Origin: Asaia bogorensis
Lineage (GTDB): Bacteria > Pseudomonadota > Alphaproteobacteria > Acetobacterales > Acetobacteraceae
DNA length: 30,580 bases
Direction: 5' to 3'
Assembly (NCBI GenBank): GCA_945886995.1
Contig: CAMCZJ010000004.1
Coordinates: 1 to 30,580 of the forward strand
Under the pieces are notes generated by a model, which was not told the origin of the DNA, did not search any database, and saw only the letters and a program-made list of their open reading frames with translations. Made by a program: the position numbers and the translations under genes. Positions 22,063 to 29,782 of the stretch are shown piece by piece (positions within the stretch are counted from its first letter, which is position 1; each line of letters begins with the position of its first letter).

Positions 22063-24072
22063 TCATATCAGTCGCGCCGGCTCCGCCATGGAACCGGTGC
22101 TTGGTGATAGAATTTCCAGGGGCCGGGCGCCAGAGGCAAGCAGAAAATCGGCAAGAGTATCCATGTCGCCGGCAGGGCGCGTAACATCATGGAAAGGATC
22201 ATGGGTGGGAGAGCCCGGGGGCACCCAAATGATCGTCTCATACCGCGCGCGCGTCAGCAGCACGCGGTAGGTGTTGAGAATATAGCGCCTTTCTTCAGCG
22301 CCGCGGACGATCTGCCATTGGTGGCCGGCAAGCCGGCGCGCGCGCCAGTGCCCGGCATGGCGCAGAAAATCCCCACCCCAAGCGAGGCCCACCACATCCA
22401 ATTCCAACCCCTGGCAATCATATTCCGTCGCGAAGGTTTCAAGCGCTTCCGATGAACGGATATCCGGCCAGCGCTTCAAGAACCAATCCGCGATATCGGG
22501 CACCTGCACGCCGAGCCCTTCAGCGCGCAGCCGACGCGCACCGGCGGAAGCGACCAGCCCAGCGCGGCGCAAGCCACGGCTACGTGCGCGCAAGGCAGCA
22601 CGCCAAGCGTTGGCATCACGCGTAATGTAGTAGGGCAATTCAGGCGTCGCTGCCGCAATGGCTCGTGCGGCGGGCGCATCATTATTCAGCACCGCATCCA
22701 CCCATTGCGTGCCTTTGCTGGACCTGACGCTACGAATAGGCACTTGCAAATCAAGAGCATCGTCGAAGGAAAGCCAAGCCGGCACGCCTTCAGCCAAGCG
22801 CTGCGCTGCGTCAGGGCCCATGATGCTGCGCCGCGCTGCGACCGCCCGCCAGGATGGGGCAGCCGCAATCACGCGCCCCCATTCGGCAAGCCCGGCTTCA
22901 CCCGTGTTGATTTCCTGCCCATTGCCGATCAACGCCACAATCACCGCCCAGCCTTGATGCCGCGCCATAATCTCAAGCGTATGCGCCGGCTCGCTCATGG
23001 TCAGGTGGCTTTTGCGGCGCTGGCCATCGCGTGTTGCTTGCGCCTGATCCCAGGCGCGCTGCGCTTCATCAAACACAATGATGCGCGCTTCGGGCGTTTC
23101 ATGCGCATGGATCACATGATGTTCCAGAAAGCGATGTACGTTCTGCAGCGCGGTGCGCGCGGCGCGTACCGCAGCCTGAAAGGCGGCGCCTCCCTTGGGG
23201 GCGGCGTCACGCGCCAAGGCTTCACGCAATACCGTCACCAGCGGCACATTGCCGGAAAGAAAGGCGGCACCCGCTTCCCGCATCGCGCCAAACACCAGAT
23301 TGAGGCCGCACAGTGTTTTGCCTGCGCCGGGAATCCCAGTGACGAAGACAACATAGCGCCCGCCTTCGGCCCGGGCGCGGGCGATCACGCGCGCAATGGC
23401 ATCGGTGGTGAGGGTCAGGTTATGCGCATCGGCGCGTGTGGCGCCAATATCCGGCACGGCATTGCGCCGATACAAAAGCCGCGCTGCTTCCAAGACACTC
23501 GGCACGGGGCGATAGGCGGAACGCGCCCAGGCTTCCGGTTCAATGGGTGTCGTTGGCGGCGCGATGGCCGCCTGCGCCTGCGCCACAATATCCCGCAACA
23601 TGGCGCCATTCGCGATCATCACCGGCGCCACACCATGCCAAAACAGCGGCAGGTCAGGATCGCGTTGCGGCATGCTTGGCGCGATCAAAATAGGAATGAT
23701 CGGCACGCCACGGCTGCCTGCGTGGAAATCATGCAAATCCATGGCGTAGTTATCGGTCTGGCGCAGATCAGTCAGATCTGGCTTTTGCGCCCCCATCTTG
23801 AATTCCAGCACGAAAATCGCGCGATCGGTCAGCAAAATGGCATCGGCGCGCCTTTCCAGGCGCAGCAAATCGCATTCCATGAAGATGTGCCAGGCATCAT
23901 CGCCTTCAGCCAGCGCACCCTGCAATTGGGCCGCGCTGGCTTCCCAGGAATCCCGTTGCTTCAGTTCAAGCCCGGCGAAACGCGCCGCCTGTTCATAGGC
24001 CAAGGAAGCAGCGATTTGTGCCGGGGTTTGGCGACGAAATTCTCCAAGGCTTTGCGCGAACCACGGCCTCAT
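22063..24072 (-). CDS. PD-(D/E)xK-like nuclease fused to Schlafen group 3/DUF2075 helicase
   Basis: 669 residues from ATG 24072, which overlaps the EamA stop by 4 bp; the ORF reaching 24270 runs into that gene and is rejected. Residues about 60-135 read RADAILLTDRAIFVLEFKMG (75-94) followed by a helix and PIIPILIAPS, fitting the D-(x)n-E-x-K core of PD-(D/E)xK nucleases (Asp77, Glu90, Lys92). The helicase part has Walker A GIPGAGKT (246-253), Walker B IIVFDEAQ (331-338), GNGQEINTGEAG (383-394), TEYDCQGLELDVV (549-561) and YRVLLTRARYETIIWV (602-617). These are the SF1-like motifs of the DUF2075/SLFN-g3 family. It probably acts on DNA or RNA in the cytosol; whether it defends, repairs or degrades RNA is not known. 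Confidence 0.85.
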   Translation of the reverse strand: MRPWFAQSLGEFRRQTPAQIAASLAYEQAARFAGLELKQRDSWEASAAQLQGALAEGDDAWHIFMECDLLRLERRADAILLTDRAIFVLEFKMGAQKPDLTDLRQTDNYAMDLHDFHAGSRGVPIIPILIAPSMPQRDPDLPLFWHGVAPVMIANGAMLRDIVAQAQAAIAPPTTPIEPEAWARSAYRPVPSVLEAARLLYRRNAVPDIGATRADAHNLTLTTDAIARVIARARAEGGRYVVFVTGIPGAGKTLCGLNLVFGAMREAGAAFLSGNVPLVTVLREALARDAAPKGGAAFQAAVRAARTALQNVHRFLEHHVIHAHETPEARIIVFDEAQRAWDQAQATRDGQRRKSHLTMSEPAHTLEIMARHQGWAVIVALIGNGQEINTGEAGLAEWGRVIAAAPSWRAVAARRSIMGPDAAQRLAEGVPAWLSFDDALDLQVPIRSVRSSKGTQWVDAVLNNDAPAARAIAAATPELPYYITRDANAWRAALRARSRGLRRAGLVASAGARRLRAEGLGVQVPDIADWFLKRWPDIRSSEALETFATEYDCQGLELDVVGLAWGGDFLRHAGHWRARRLAGHQWQIVRGAEERRYILNTYRVLLTRARYETIIWVPPGSPTHDPFHDVTRPAGDMDTLADFLLASGARPLEILSPSTGSMAEPARLI

Positions 24073-24959
24073 GCGCCTTGCTTTCGCGGCCAGGTTGCGA
24101 TCAGCACACTCAGCATCATCAGCGCGAAGCCGATGGCATGGATGGCGGTAAACGCCTCCTGCAAAATCACCACTGCCACCAGCGCAGCGGTCGCGGGCAG
24201 GAAGGCAGTGAAGATGCCAGCAACACCAGCACCTACGCGCTTCAGCCCCGCATACCACAGCAGCAGACACAGCACGCTCGCCGTCACGCTATGAAACACC
24301 AGTAGTGCCGCAAGGCGGGGATCGGCCAAGGTTGCGATGCTCCCAATATCCGGTAGAGCAAAGGGGGCGAGCATGAGCGCCGAGAAAATCTGCATCCAAA
24401 GGCTGGCCGTAATCACGCCAACGCGCCCCACGATACGCCGCGCCAGCAGCACATAAAGCGCTTCGCCGATGACGCCACCGAAAATCAGTAGATTGCCGAG
24501 TACCGAGCCCGCCGCTTCGCTGCCACTGCGCGCAATGGTCATGACCGCCATGCCAAAGGCGGCCAGCATCACGGCGATCCATTGCGGCTGAGTCAGACGT
24601 TCGCGCAGCCAAAAGGCGCTACCCAAGGCGACCAAGGCAGGTAAGCTCGCCAGCACCAGCCCGCCTTCCAGCGCGGAAGTCAGGCGCAAGCCCGCGAGCA
24701 GGCCGGCATTATAGATCACGGTGCCAAACAGCGCCTGCCAGGCAAGGTTGCGCAGAACCCCAGCTTCGGGTCGCGGCTCAGCTTCCAACAAGCGCGCCAA
24801 AGGCCAGAGCAGCAGCACCGCCAGAACACAGCGCAGAAAAGCAATCATTGGAATCGGCAGCGCTTCCGCAAGCAACTTTGCCACCGCGACATTGGCACCG
24901 ACCAGCGCCATGGAGGTCGCCAATTGCAGATAGGCGATGCGCGGCGCGCCCGGTGTCAC
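24069..24959 (-). CDS. EamA-family (DMT superfamily) transporter
   Basis: 296 residues from a GTG at 24959, coupled to the upstream acyltransferase through a GTGA overlap. Ten hydrophobic helices form two five-helix EamA repeats; the first includes VGANVAVAKLLAEALP and the EGGLVLASLPALVALGSAFWLRERL segment, the second ends near VVILQEAFTAIHAIGFALMM. Such proteins usually export amino acids or other metabolites. Substrate unknown. Its stop overlaps the start of the nuclease-helicase gene by 4 bp, so all three genes are translated from one message. Confidence 0.9.
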   Translation of the reverse strand: MTPGAPRIAYLQLATSMALVGANVAVAKLLAEALPIPMIAFLRCVLAVLLLWPLARLLEAEPRPEAGVLRNLAWQALFGTVIYNAGLLAGLRLTSALEGGLVLASLPALVALGSAFWLRERLTQPQWIAVMLAAFGMAVMTIARSGSEAAGSVLGNLLIFGGVIGEALYVLLARRIVGRVGVITASLWMQIFSALMLAPFALPDIGSIATLADPRLAALLVFHSVTASVLCLLLWYAGLKRVGAGVAGIFTAFLPATAALVAVVILQEAFTAIHAIGFALMMLSVLIATWPRKQGA

Positions 24960-26119
24960 GCGGGATCATCCGCCTGACGAAAGGGGGAAAGCGTTTCAAG
25001 GGCGGCCATTTCGCGTTCCATCGCCGGGCGTTCGCGCGCAAGGAATTCAGCGACCGCGCGGGCGAGCCCCGGATGCGCAATCCAATGCGCGGAATAGGTC
25101 GGAACGGGCAGATAGCCGCGCTGGATTTTATGCTCACCCTGCGCGCCGGCTTCAACGCGCGGAATGCCATGCGCAATCGCGAAATCCATCGCCATGTAGT
25201 AGCAAAGCTCAAAATGCAGAAAGGGCACATCCACAATGGCGCCCCAGTTGCGGCCATAAATCGCATCGCGCCCGATAAGATTGAGCGCGGCGGCGACGGG
25301 TTCGCCATCACGTTCCGCCACCATCAGCAGCACGCGATCACCAAGCCTTTCACCCAGCAGCGGCCAGAAGGCTTTGGTCAGATAGGCGCTGCGGCCCCAT
25401 TTCTTGTCCGTGGTCGCGCGATAGAAGCGATGAAAAGCCTGCCAATGGCGTGGCGTGATTTCTGCCCCGCGGAGCGTGCGTAGCGTGAGCCCCGCCGCCT
25501 GGACATCTCGCCTTTCGCGCTTCAGCGCCTTGCGTTTGCGTGATGCCAGCGCGCCCAGAAAATCATCAAAATCGCGATAGCCCGGATTGGCCCAATGAAA
25601 TTGCGTGCCAAGCCGCCGCAGCCAGCCAGCATCACCCAAGGCGCGCCATTCGGCTTCCGTGCAGAAGGTGGCATGGATTGATGATGCCCCAATGCCCTGG
25701 CAGGCTTGCACCAGGGCACCGGCCAAAACATCTGGCCCAAAACCCGCTTCGGGATGCAGCAAAAGGCGCGGACCAGGCACGGGGCTGAAGGGTACCGCCA
25801 CTTGCAGCTTCGGGTAGTAATCCCCGCCGGCGCGTTCCAGCGCATCCGCCCAGCCATGGTCAAACACATACTCGCCCTGTGAATGGGATTTGGCATAGGC
25901 CGGCGCGCAAGCAATCAGGCGCCCTGCGCCATCCCGCAAGGCAGCGTGCTGAGGCAGCCAGCCGCGTTCTGCCACCGCGCTGCCGCTTTCTTCAAGCGCC
26001 AACAGAAAGGTGTGGCTCACGAAAGGATTGTCACAGCCCGCACAGGCATCCCATTCGCCTGCCGGGATTTCGGCAATGGCGCGATGCAGGGTCAGCGTCA
26101 GTTCAGCAGGGCTGGTCAT
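24956..26119 (-). CDS. COG3146/DUF482 GNAT-like N-acyltransferase (FemAB-like)
   Basis: 387 residues from ATG 26119 (alternative GTG at 26137 adds six residues; neither has a clear ribosome site). It matches the COG3146 family, often called a peptidoglycan biosynthesis protein: IAEIPAGEWDACAG near the start, NPFVSHTFLLALEESGSA, the basic RKRKALKRERRDV segment, and a second GNAT half with VAAALNLIGRDAIYGRNWGA, HFELCYYMAMDFAIAHG and EAGAQGEHKIQRGYLP. FemAB-like folds move aminoacyl or acyl groups onto cell-wall or small-molecule amines, but this family lacks a proven reaction. It overlaps the EamA gene, which could export its product. Confidence 0.85.
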   Translation of the reverse strand: MTSPAELTLTLHRAIAEIPAGEWDACAGCDNPFVSHTFLLALEESGSAVAERGWLPQHAALRDGAGRLIACAPAYAKSHSQGEYVFDHGWADALERAGGDYYPKLQVAVPFSPVPGPRLLLHPEAGFGPDVLAGALVQACQGIGASSIHATFCTEAEWRALGDAGWLRRLGTQFHWANPGYRDFDDFLGALASRKRKALKRERRDVQAAGLTLRTLRGAEITPRHWQAFHRFYRATTDKKWGRSAYLTKAFWPLLGERLGDRVLLMVAERDGEPVAAALNLIGRDAIYGRNWGAIVDVPFLHFELCYYMAMDFAIAHGIPRVEAGAQGEHKIQRGYLPVPTYSAHWIAHPGLARAVAEFLARERPAMEREMAALETLSPFRQADDPA

Positions 26120-26164
26120 GCCCTTTGATGTCGTCACGCGGGTAAGGAGCGCAATCCCTGAGCC

Positions 26165-26629
26165 TCACGCAATCTCAAACATCCCTTCCACTTCCACTGC
26201 CGCATCACCGGGCAGGGAGGGCACGCCAATCGTGGTACGCGCATGGCGGCCAATATCGCCAAAGACTTCCACCGCCAGATCGGAAGCGCCATTCATCACC
26301 AGTGCGTGCTGCGTGAAGTCAGCGGGTGCGGCAATAAAACCGCCCAGGCGCACCACGCGCGTGACGTTATCCAAATCACCGGCGGCGGCCTTCAATTGCG
26401 CCAATAGATTGATGAAGCAAAGCCGCGCCGCTTCGCGCCCGGTTTCAATGGAAACGCCGGCACCCAGCTTGCCGGTATAGGCAATCTTGCCACCCTGCAC
26501 CGGCACCTGGCCGGAGATCACCACCAGCCTACCGCTGATATTGAAAGGAATGTAATTGGCGATCGGCGCTGCTGGGGTGGGCAGTACAATGCCAAGCGCG
26601 GCAAGCTTCGCTTCGATTTTACCGGCCAT
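26165..26629 (-). CDS. RidA/YjgF-family protein (second of two)
   Basis: 154 residues, with AAGGAACAGGATC before the ATG. It belongs to the same long RidA subfamily as the gene at 16765-17232: KLAALGIVLP, NYIPFNISGRLVVISGQVP, and the end HARTTIGVPSLP then VEVEGMF. The Arg of HART and the terminal Glu are kept, as expected for an imine/enamine hydrolase pocket. Product of a different ancestral copy, since the two proteins differ at most positions outside the motifs. It sits between the reductase-derived gene (35 bp) and the acyltransferase gene (about 45 bp) on the same strand and is probably co-transcribed with them. Confidence 0.9.
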   Translation of the reverse strand: MAGKIEAKLAALGIVLPTPAAPIANYIPFNISGRLVVISGQVPVQGGKIAYTGKLGAGVSIETGREAARLCFINLLAQLKAAAGDLDNVTRVVRLGGFIAAPADFTQHALVMNGASDLAVEVFGDIGRHARTTIGVPSLPGDAAVEVEGMFEIA

Positions 26630-26664
26630 GATCCTGTTCCTTCAGAAAACGCCGTTGTTCTGCC

Positions 26665-28161
26665 TTACGCGGCAGGGGTCAATTGGCGGCGCAGACGTGG
26701 TGAAGGATGCGCAGGCAATTCCAGCGGAAGCAAGGGCAGTACTGTGGGGCGGGGTTCGGGCGCCGCTTCCTCTATTGGATCGGGCAGGTCATCCCGGTCC
26801 AGATAATCCAGTGCCAAGCGGCGGAAAGCCCAATCAAGCAGCGAAGTCGCACGCCTGATGGAAGGATCCCCTTCGACCATACCGCCATTGCCGGGCGTAT
26901 AGGCGTAGGAATTAACGAAGCTGGTGAGCGGCACGCCCTGAGACAACCCAAGCGACACGGCCTGGGCCAAGGCTTCAATCAAACTCCGCCGAACCGCTGA
27001 TTCGCGTGGGAGGGAGAAGGAAACCTCTCGCAAATTGCCAAGCTCATCTTCCAGCGCCCGCAAGCCAACCCGGCTTCCGGCAATGGTAACGCGCCAGGAA
27101 CGTTCACGCGGTTCACGTTGGGGGATGGCAAAGGCTTCGCGCAACGCGAAGCTTTCAGAAACTGCGGCCAATTCGGGGGGCAGGGCATCCAGGAAGGGAA
27201 TCACCGCCGCTTCCATGGCCTGACGGGCCTGCCTTTCCGCATATGCCAACAGCCAATTAGCGTCGGTGCCTGCGAATTCAGCCGCGCGTGTTGGCACTTG
27301 CTGAATTGTACCATCCGCCGCGCGCACCGGTTTGGTGATGGCCGATGCGGGCGCCACACCTGCGGATTCAGCGCCAAGCAGCAATTCCACCGCATCGGCT
27401 GGGGCAAGGACCACAAAGGCGCTATGCCGCAAGCCTGGCACGGCTGCTGCTGCCTCAAGCGCTGCCTGCGCAGCCCTGGCCAAACCCGGCACCACCGTTT
27501 CCGAAGGTGCTGGCGCCCTGATCAAGGGCGGCGCATGACGCGCGCCAAAACGCTGCGCCAGGCGGCCGGATTCGGCTTCCGCTGCGCCACGGGTCAGCGC
27601 CGCAATAGCTGCGGCCACATCGCGCGCCGCGTCACTATCATAAGCAAGGCCAAAGGCGGCGAGCAGCCCGGCAATATCAGCAAAGCCAAGGTTCAGGCTT
27701 TCTGAAGCGCCCTTGCCCCAGATATCGAGGGCCTGGACCGCCAAAGCGCAGGCAGCGCGATAGCCATGCGCGTCAAAATCCCCGCCCGCATCCAAAAAGG
27801 CCGGTAGGTTCAACACAAAACGGCCTTCGCCTTTGATATCCTGCCATATCTCCAACCCGGGCGCGCCACGGCGCGACAGCAGCAGGGCGCGCAAGCCAGC
27901 GGCCAAGGCCGTTGCCTCATCGGCGCTGGTCAAAAGGCCTTCACGCTTGCCGCGCTGCACCAAAGCTTGGATCCATGTCTCTGCCACCCGCGGCAGGGCA
28001 GCGGGCCCTTGGCCGGGTGCGAGCGCAGCCATCGCTTCCCCGGCCTCATCAGGCCAAGAAACCGGTATGGCGACACAGCGGAGAGGAGAGTCAGGGTCAA
28101 CCCCAGCCCTTAAGCGCTTCAGCGCAACTCCCGCCCAGATTGTTCCAATGATTCCTAACAC
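26665..28161 (-). CDS. TSCPD-domain protein derived from class II ribonucleotide reductase, probably non-catalytic
   Basis: 498 residues from a GTG at 28161 without a clear ribosome site. Parts follow the C-terminal half of B12-dependent reductase NrdJ: NLPAFLDAGGDFDAHGYRAA (118-137) where reductases have SCNLGSINL then a FD-helix, SLNLGFADIAGLLAAFGLAYDSDAA (155-179), AFVVLAPADAVELLL (248-262, the APTGTI loop) with AGVAP, and a TSCPD domain at about 356-455 ending in GVPLTSFVNSYAYTPGNGGMVEGD and ATSLLDWAFRRLALDYL. The NPCxE active-site motif, the finger-loop cysteine and the whole nucleotide/cobalamin half are absent; only Cys29 and Cys138 were seen. It may be a regulator, scaffold or relic. 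Divergent from the NDUFA12-like gene and first of a long leftward run. Confidence 0.75.
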   Translation of the reverse strand: MLGIIGTIWAGVALKRLRAGVDPDSPLRCVAIPVSWPDEAGEAMAALAPGQGPAALPRVAETWIQALVQRGKREGLLTSADEATALAAGLRALLLSRRGAPGLEIWQDIKGEGRFVLNLPAFLDAGGDFDAHGYRAACALAVQALDIWGKGASESLNLGFADIAGLLAAFGLAYDSDAARDVAAAIAALTRGAAEAESGRLAQRFGARHAPPLIRAPAPSETVVPGLARAAQAALEAAAAVPGLRHSAFVVLAPADAVELLLGAESAGVAPASAITKPVRAADGTIQQVPTRAAEFAGTDANWLLAYAERQARQAMEAAVIPFLDALPPELAAVSESFALREAFAIPQREPRERSWRVTIAGSRVGLRALEDELGNLREVSFSLPRESAVRRSLIEALAQAVSLGLSQGVPLTSFVNSYAYTPGNGGMVEGDPSIRRATSLLDWAFRRLALDYLDRDDLPDPIEEAAPEPRPTVLPLLPLELPAHPSPRLRRQLTPAA

Positions 28162-28202
28162 CAGATGATGCTAGGAGGATCTTTCCGAGTCGCGGAAGCC
28201 TT

Positions 28203-28232
28203 ATTTTGTGTTTTTTTTAACCTTTTGCCCAA
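28203..28232 (-). promoter_or_regulatory. Possible promoter for the reductase-derived gene and leftward run
   Basis: Reading leftward, TTGGGC (28232-28227) and CAAAAT (28208-28203) are 18 bp apart in an AT-rich stretch (28196-28262) that stands out from the GC-rich surroundings. The leader to the GTG at 28161 would be about 35 nt. Both boxes are only partial matches. The remainder of the 162-bp gap holds the rightward leader of the NDUFA12-like gene. Confidence 0.3.
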
Positions 28233-28243
28233 GATGTTGATAA
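28232..28243 (+). promoter_or_regulatory. Second copy of motif AGATGTTGATAA
   Basis: Exact 12-bp match to 8887-8898. It lies in the divergent gap between the reductase-derived gene and the NDUFA12-like gene, in the same orientation relative to the rightward gene as the first copy. It contains the DnaA-box-like TGTTGATAA. Confidence 0.35.
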
Positions 28244-28323
28244 CCCCCCAAAAAGATGAGTTTTGCGTGCCCGGCCCGGCTGTGCGATCATGGGCTACCT
28301 TCGTCAGTCATCGGGACGCCTCC

Positions 28324-28665
28324 ATGCAGTTTCTCAATACGCTCATGATTCGCCTCACAAGCCGCCAGATTGGGCAGGACAGATTTGGCAATACCTATTG
28401 GGAAGCCCGGTCCAGGCGGGATTCCTATGGGCGCCCCCTGCGGCGCGTGCTTTATGCGCAGGAAGCGCAGGCTTCAGCCGTGCCGGCGGAATGGTGGGGC
28501 TGGATGCACTACACCACTGAACAGCCCCTGGCTGAAGATGCGCCGCGCCGCCCCTGGCAAAAGGAACATCGCCCCAATATGACCGGCACCGCCGAAGCCT
28601 GGCGCCCGGTGAATGCTGCCGCAAGCCGGGGCGGGGATTACGAAGCCTGGACACCGGGGCGCTGA
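28324..28665 (+). CDS. NDUFA12-family complex I accessory/assembly protein
   Basis: 113 residues from ATG 28324; the open frame reaches back to 28165, but the added segment is AT-rich promoter DNA. NDUFA12 (B17.2) is an accessory subunit of respiratory complex I in mitochondria and alphaproteobacteria. Visible features are IGQDRFGNTYWE at 16-27, RRVLYAQE, VPAEWWGWMHYTTEQPL near 55-71, and KEHRPNMTGTAEAWRP near 82-97, which together define the family. It acts at the matrix/cytoplasmic side of complex I. It is followed after 26 bp by mlaD, a typical alphaproteobacterial order. Confidence 0.93.
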   Translation: MQFLNTLMIRLTSRQIGQDRFGNTYWEARSRRDSYGRPLRRVLYAQEAQASAVPAEWWGWMHYTTEQPLAEDAPRRPWQKEHRPNMTGTAEAWRPVNAAASRGGDYEAWTPGR

Positions 28666-28691
28666 AGGCGCCCTTTTGAAAGCCCATTTCG

Positions 28692-29186
28692 ATGCAAAAG
28701 CGTAGTCTGGCGGAGATTCTGACCGGTTTGGTGGTGCTGGCCATCGCGGCCATGTTCCTGGGCTATGCTGTCACCAGCACGGGCCGCAGCTTTTCCGGGC
28801 CTGGGATGAATCTGACTGCGAAGTTTGACCGCATTGATGGCCTGGGCCAGGGCGCGGATGTGCGAATTGCCGGGGTTAAGGTCGGGCAGGTTGTGGCGCA
28901 GCGGATTGATCCCGAAAGCTTCCTCGCCGTGCTGACGTTGCGTGTAGATGCTGGGCTGAAGCTGCCGCATGACACCTCGGCCGAGATTTCCAGCGAAGGC
29001 TTGCTCGGCGGCAAATATGTCGCGCTGGTGCCGGGTGGCGATACACGCATCCTGCGTGAGGGTAGTGAAATCACCATCACGCAAAGTGCCATCAATCTTG
29101 AAAACCTGCTCGGGCGGTTCATTTTCTCCGCCGGGGAGAGCAATCAGCGCAGCAATCAGGAAAGCCCGCAGGCGACACCGCGATGA
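28692..29186 (+). CDS. mlaD: MlaD-like MCE-domain lipid transport protein
   Basis: 164 residues. One N-terminal membrane helix (about 7-28) anchors a single periplasmic MCE domain (about 38-117) with KFDRIDGLGQGADVRIAGVKVGQV, SAEISSEGLLGGKYVALVPGG and the closing hydrophobic LENLLGRFIFS. MlaD forms a hexameric ring with the MlaFEB transporter and moves phospholipids between the membranes to keep outer-membrane asymmetry. No mlaE, mlaF or mlaC is in the window; mlaD apart from them beside NDUFA12 is seen in related bacteria. It overlaps the next gene by 4 bp (ATGA). Confidence 0.93.
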   Translation: MQKRSLAEILTGLVVLAIAAMFLGYAVTSTGRSFSGPGMNLTAKFDRIDGLGQGADVRIAGVKVGQVVAQRIDPESFLAVLTLRVDAGLKLPHDTSAEISSEGLLGGKYVALVPGGDTRILREGSEITITQSAINLENLLGRFIFSAGESNQRSNQESPQATPR

Positions 29187-29407
29187 AGCCCTTGCCCAAG
29201 CCGCCTGCCGCCTGGCCCGGGGCAGATGGCAAGCCGGTATCCTGCAGCGAAAAGCTCAAGATGCTGGCTGAAAACCATACGGAAGCGGCCACTGTGCTTC
29301 ACGATGTTTTTGAAGACGCCGTGCTGATGGGTGTGGATGAGGTTGCCATGCGCGAGATCCTGAAGGAACTGGTCGCAGCATTGCCCAGCCCGAAGCGGGG
29401 CGCATGA
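29183..29407 (+). CDS. Small helical protein of unknown function (74 aa)
   Basis: 74 residues, no recognised domain. The start overlaps mlaD and its stop overlaps the DUF2155 gene, each by 4 bp, which strongly supports that it is translated. A proline-rich head (KPLPKPPAAWPGADGKP) precedes two amphipathic helices: SEKLKMLAENHTEAATVLHDVFEDAVLMG and EVAMREILKELVAAL. It has one cysteine, no signal peptide and no membrane segment, so it is probably cytosolic. Position inside the NDUFA12-mlaD-DUF2155 operon is the only hint to function. Confidence 0.8.
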   Translation: MKPLPKPPAAWPGADGKPVSCSEKLKMLAENHTEAATVLHDVFEDAVLMGVDEVAMREILKELVAALPSPKRGA

Positions 29408-29769
29408 CAAGGTTTTTGGCCTTCGCCCTGCTCTGCCTGCCAAGCCTTGCGCAGGCGCAGGCGCAGGAATGGCTGCCGCGCCAGCAGGCGCGTATCCAGG
29501 CGCTGGATAAGGTGACAGCGCGGGTAACGGTGCTTGAAGGCCGTGTTGGGGAAAGCCTGAGTTTCGGCACGCTTTCCATCCGTATCGGCGCTTGCCATGC
29601 GCGCCCCCCCACAGAAGTGCCTGATTCCGCCGCCTGGTTTGAAATGACCGATAGCCGCGCCGCGCAAGGCAGCCCGCCGGTGTTTCGCGGCTGGATGTTT
29701 GCCGATGCGCCGGGCGTCAACATGCTGGAACATCCGGTTTATGATGTGCGCATCCTGAGTTGCCGCTGA
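29404..29769 (+). CDS. Exported DUF2155-family protein
   Basis: 121 residues. A short Sec signal peptide (FLAFALLCLPSLAQAQA) precedes the DUF2155 domain, recognised by ALDKVTARVTVLEGRVGESLSFGTL, the cysteine-containing IGACHARPPTE, FRGWMFADAPGVNMLEHPVYDVRIL and a closing Cys. The two cysteines could form a disulfide in the periplasm. The family is alphaproteobacterial and of unknown function, usually found next to NDUFA12 and mlaD as here. The gene overlaps the small upstream protein gene by 4 bp and is probably the last of this four-gene operon. Confidence 0.92.
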   Translation: MTRFLAFALLCLPSLAQAQAQEWLPRQQARIQALDKVTARVTVLEGRVGESLSFGTLSIRIGACHARPPTEVPDSAAWFEMTDSRAAQGSPPVFRGWMFADAPGVNMLEHPVYDVRILSCR

Positions 29770-29782
29770 TCCGAAGATTCCC

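Noticed and set aside
22705..24294. Long rightward open frame (529 codons) opposite the nuclease-helicase gene
   Set aside because: It is the antisense of a gene with full helicase motifs, gives a Arg/His/Pro-rich product without domains, and is a typical GC-rich shadow frame.
28232..28243. DnaA-box-like sequence as a replication origin
   Set aside because: Only a single imperfect box is present at each of two distant sites, without clustered boxes, dnaA/parAB genes or an unwinding element.
28165..28323. Upstream extension of the NDUFA12-like frame
   Set aside because: The added residues are encoded by AT-rich promoter-like DNA and do not resemble the family N-terminus; ATG 28324 gives the normal protein.
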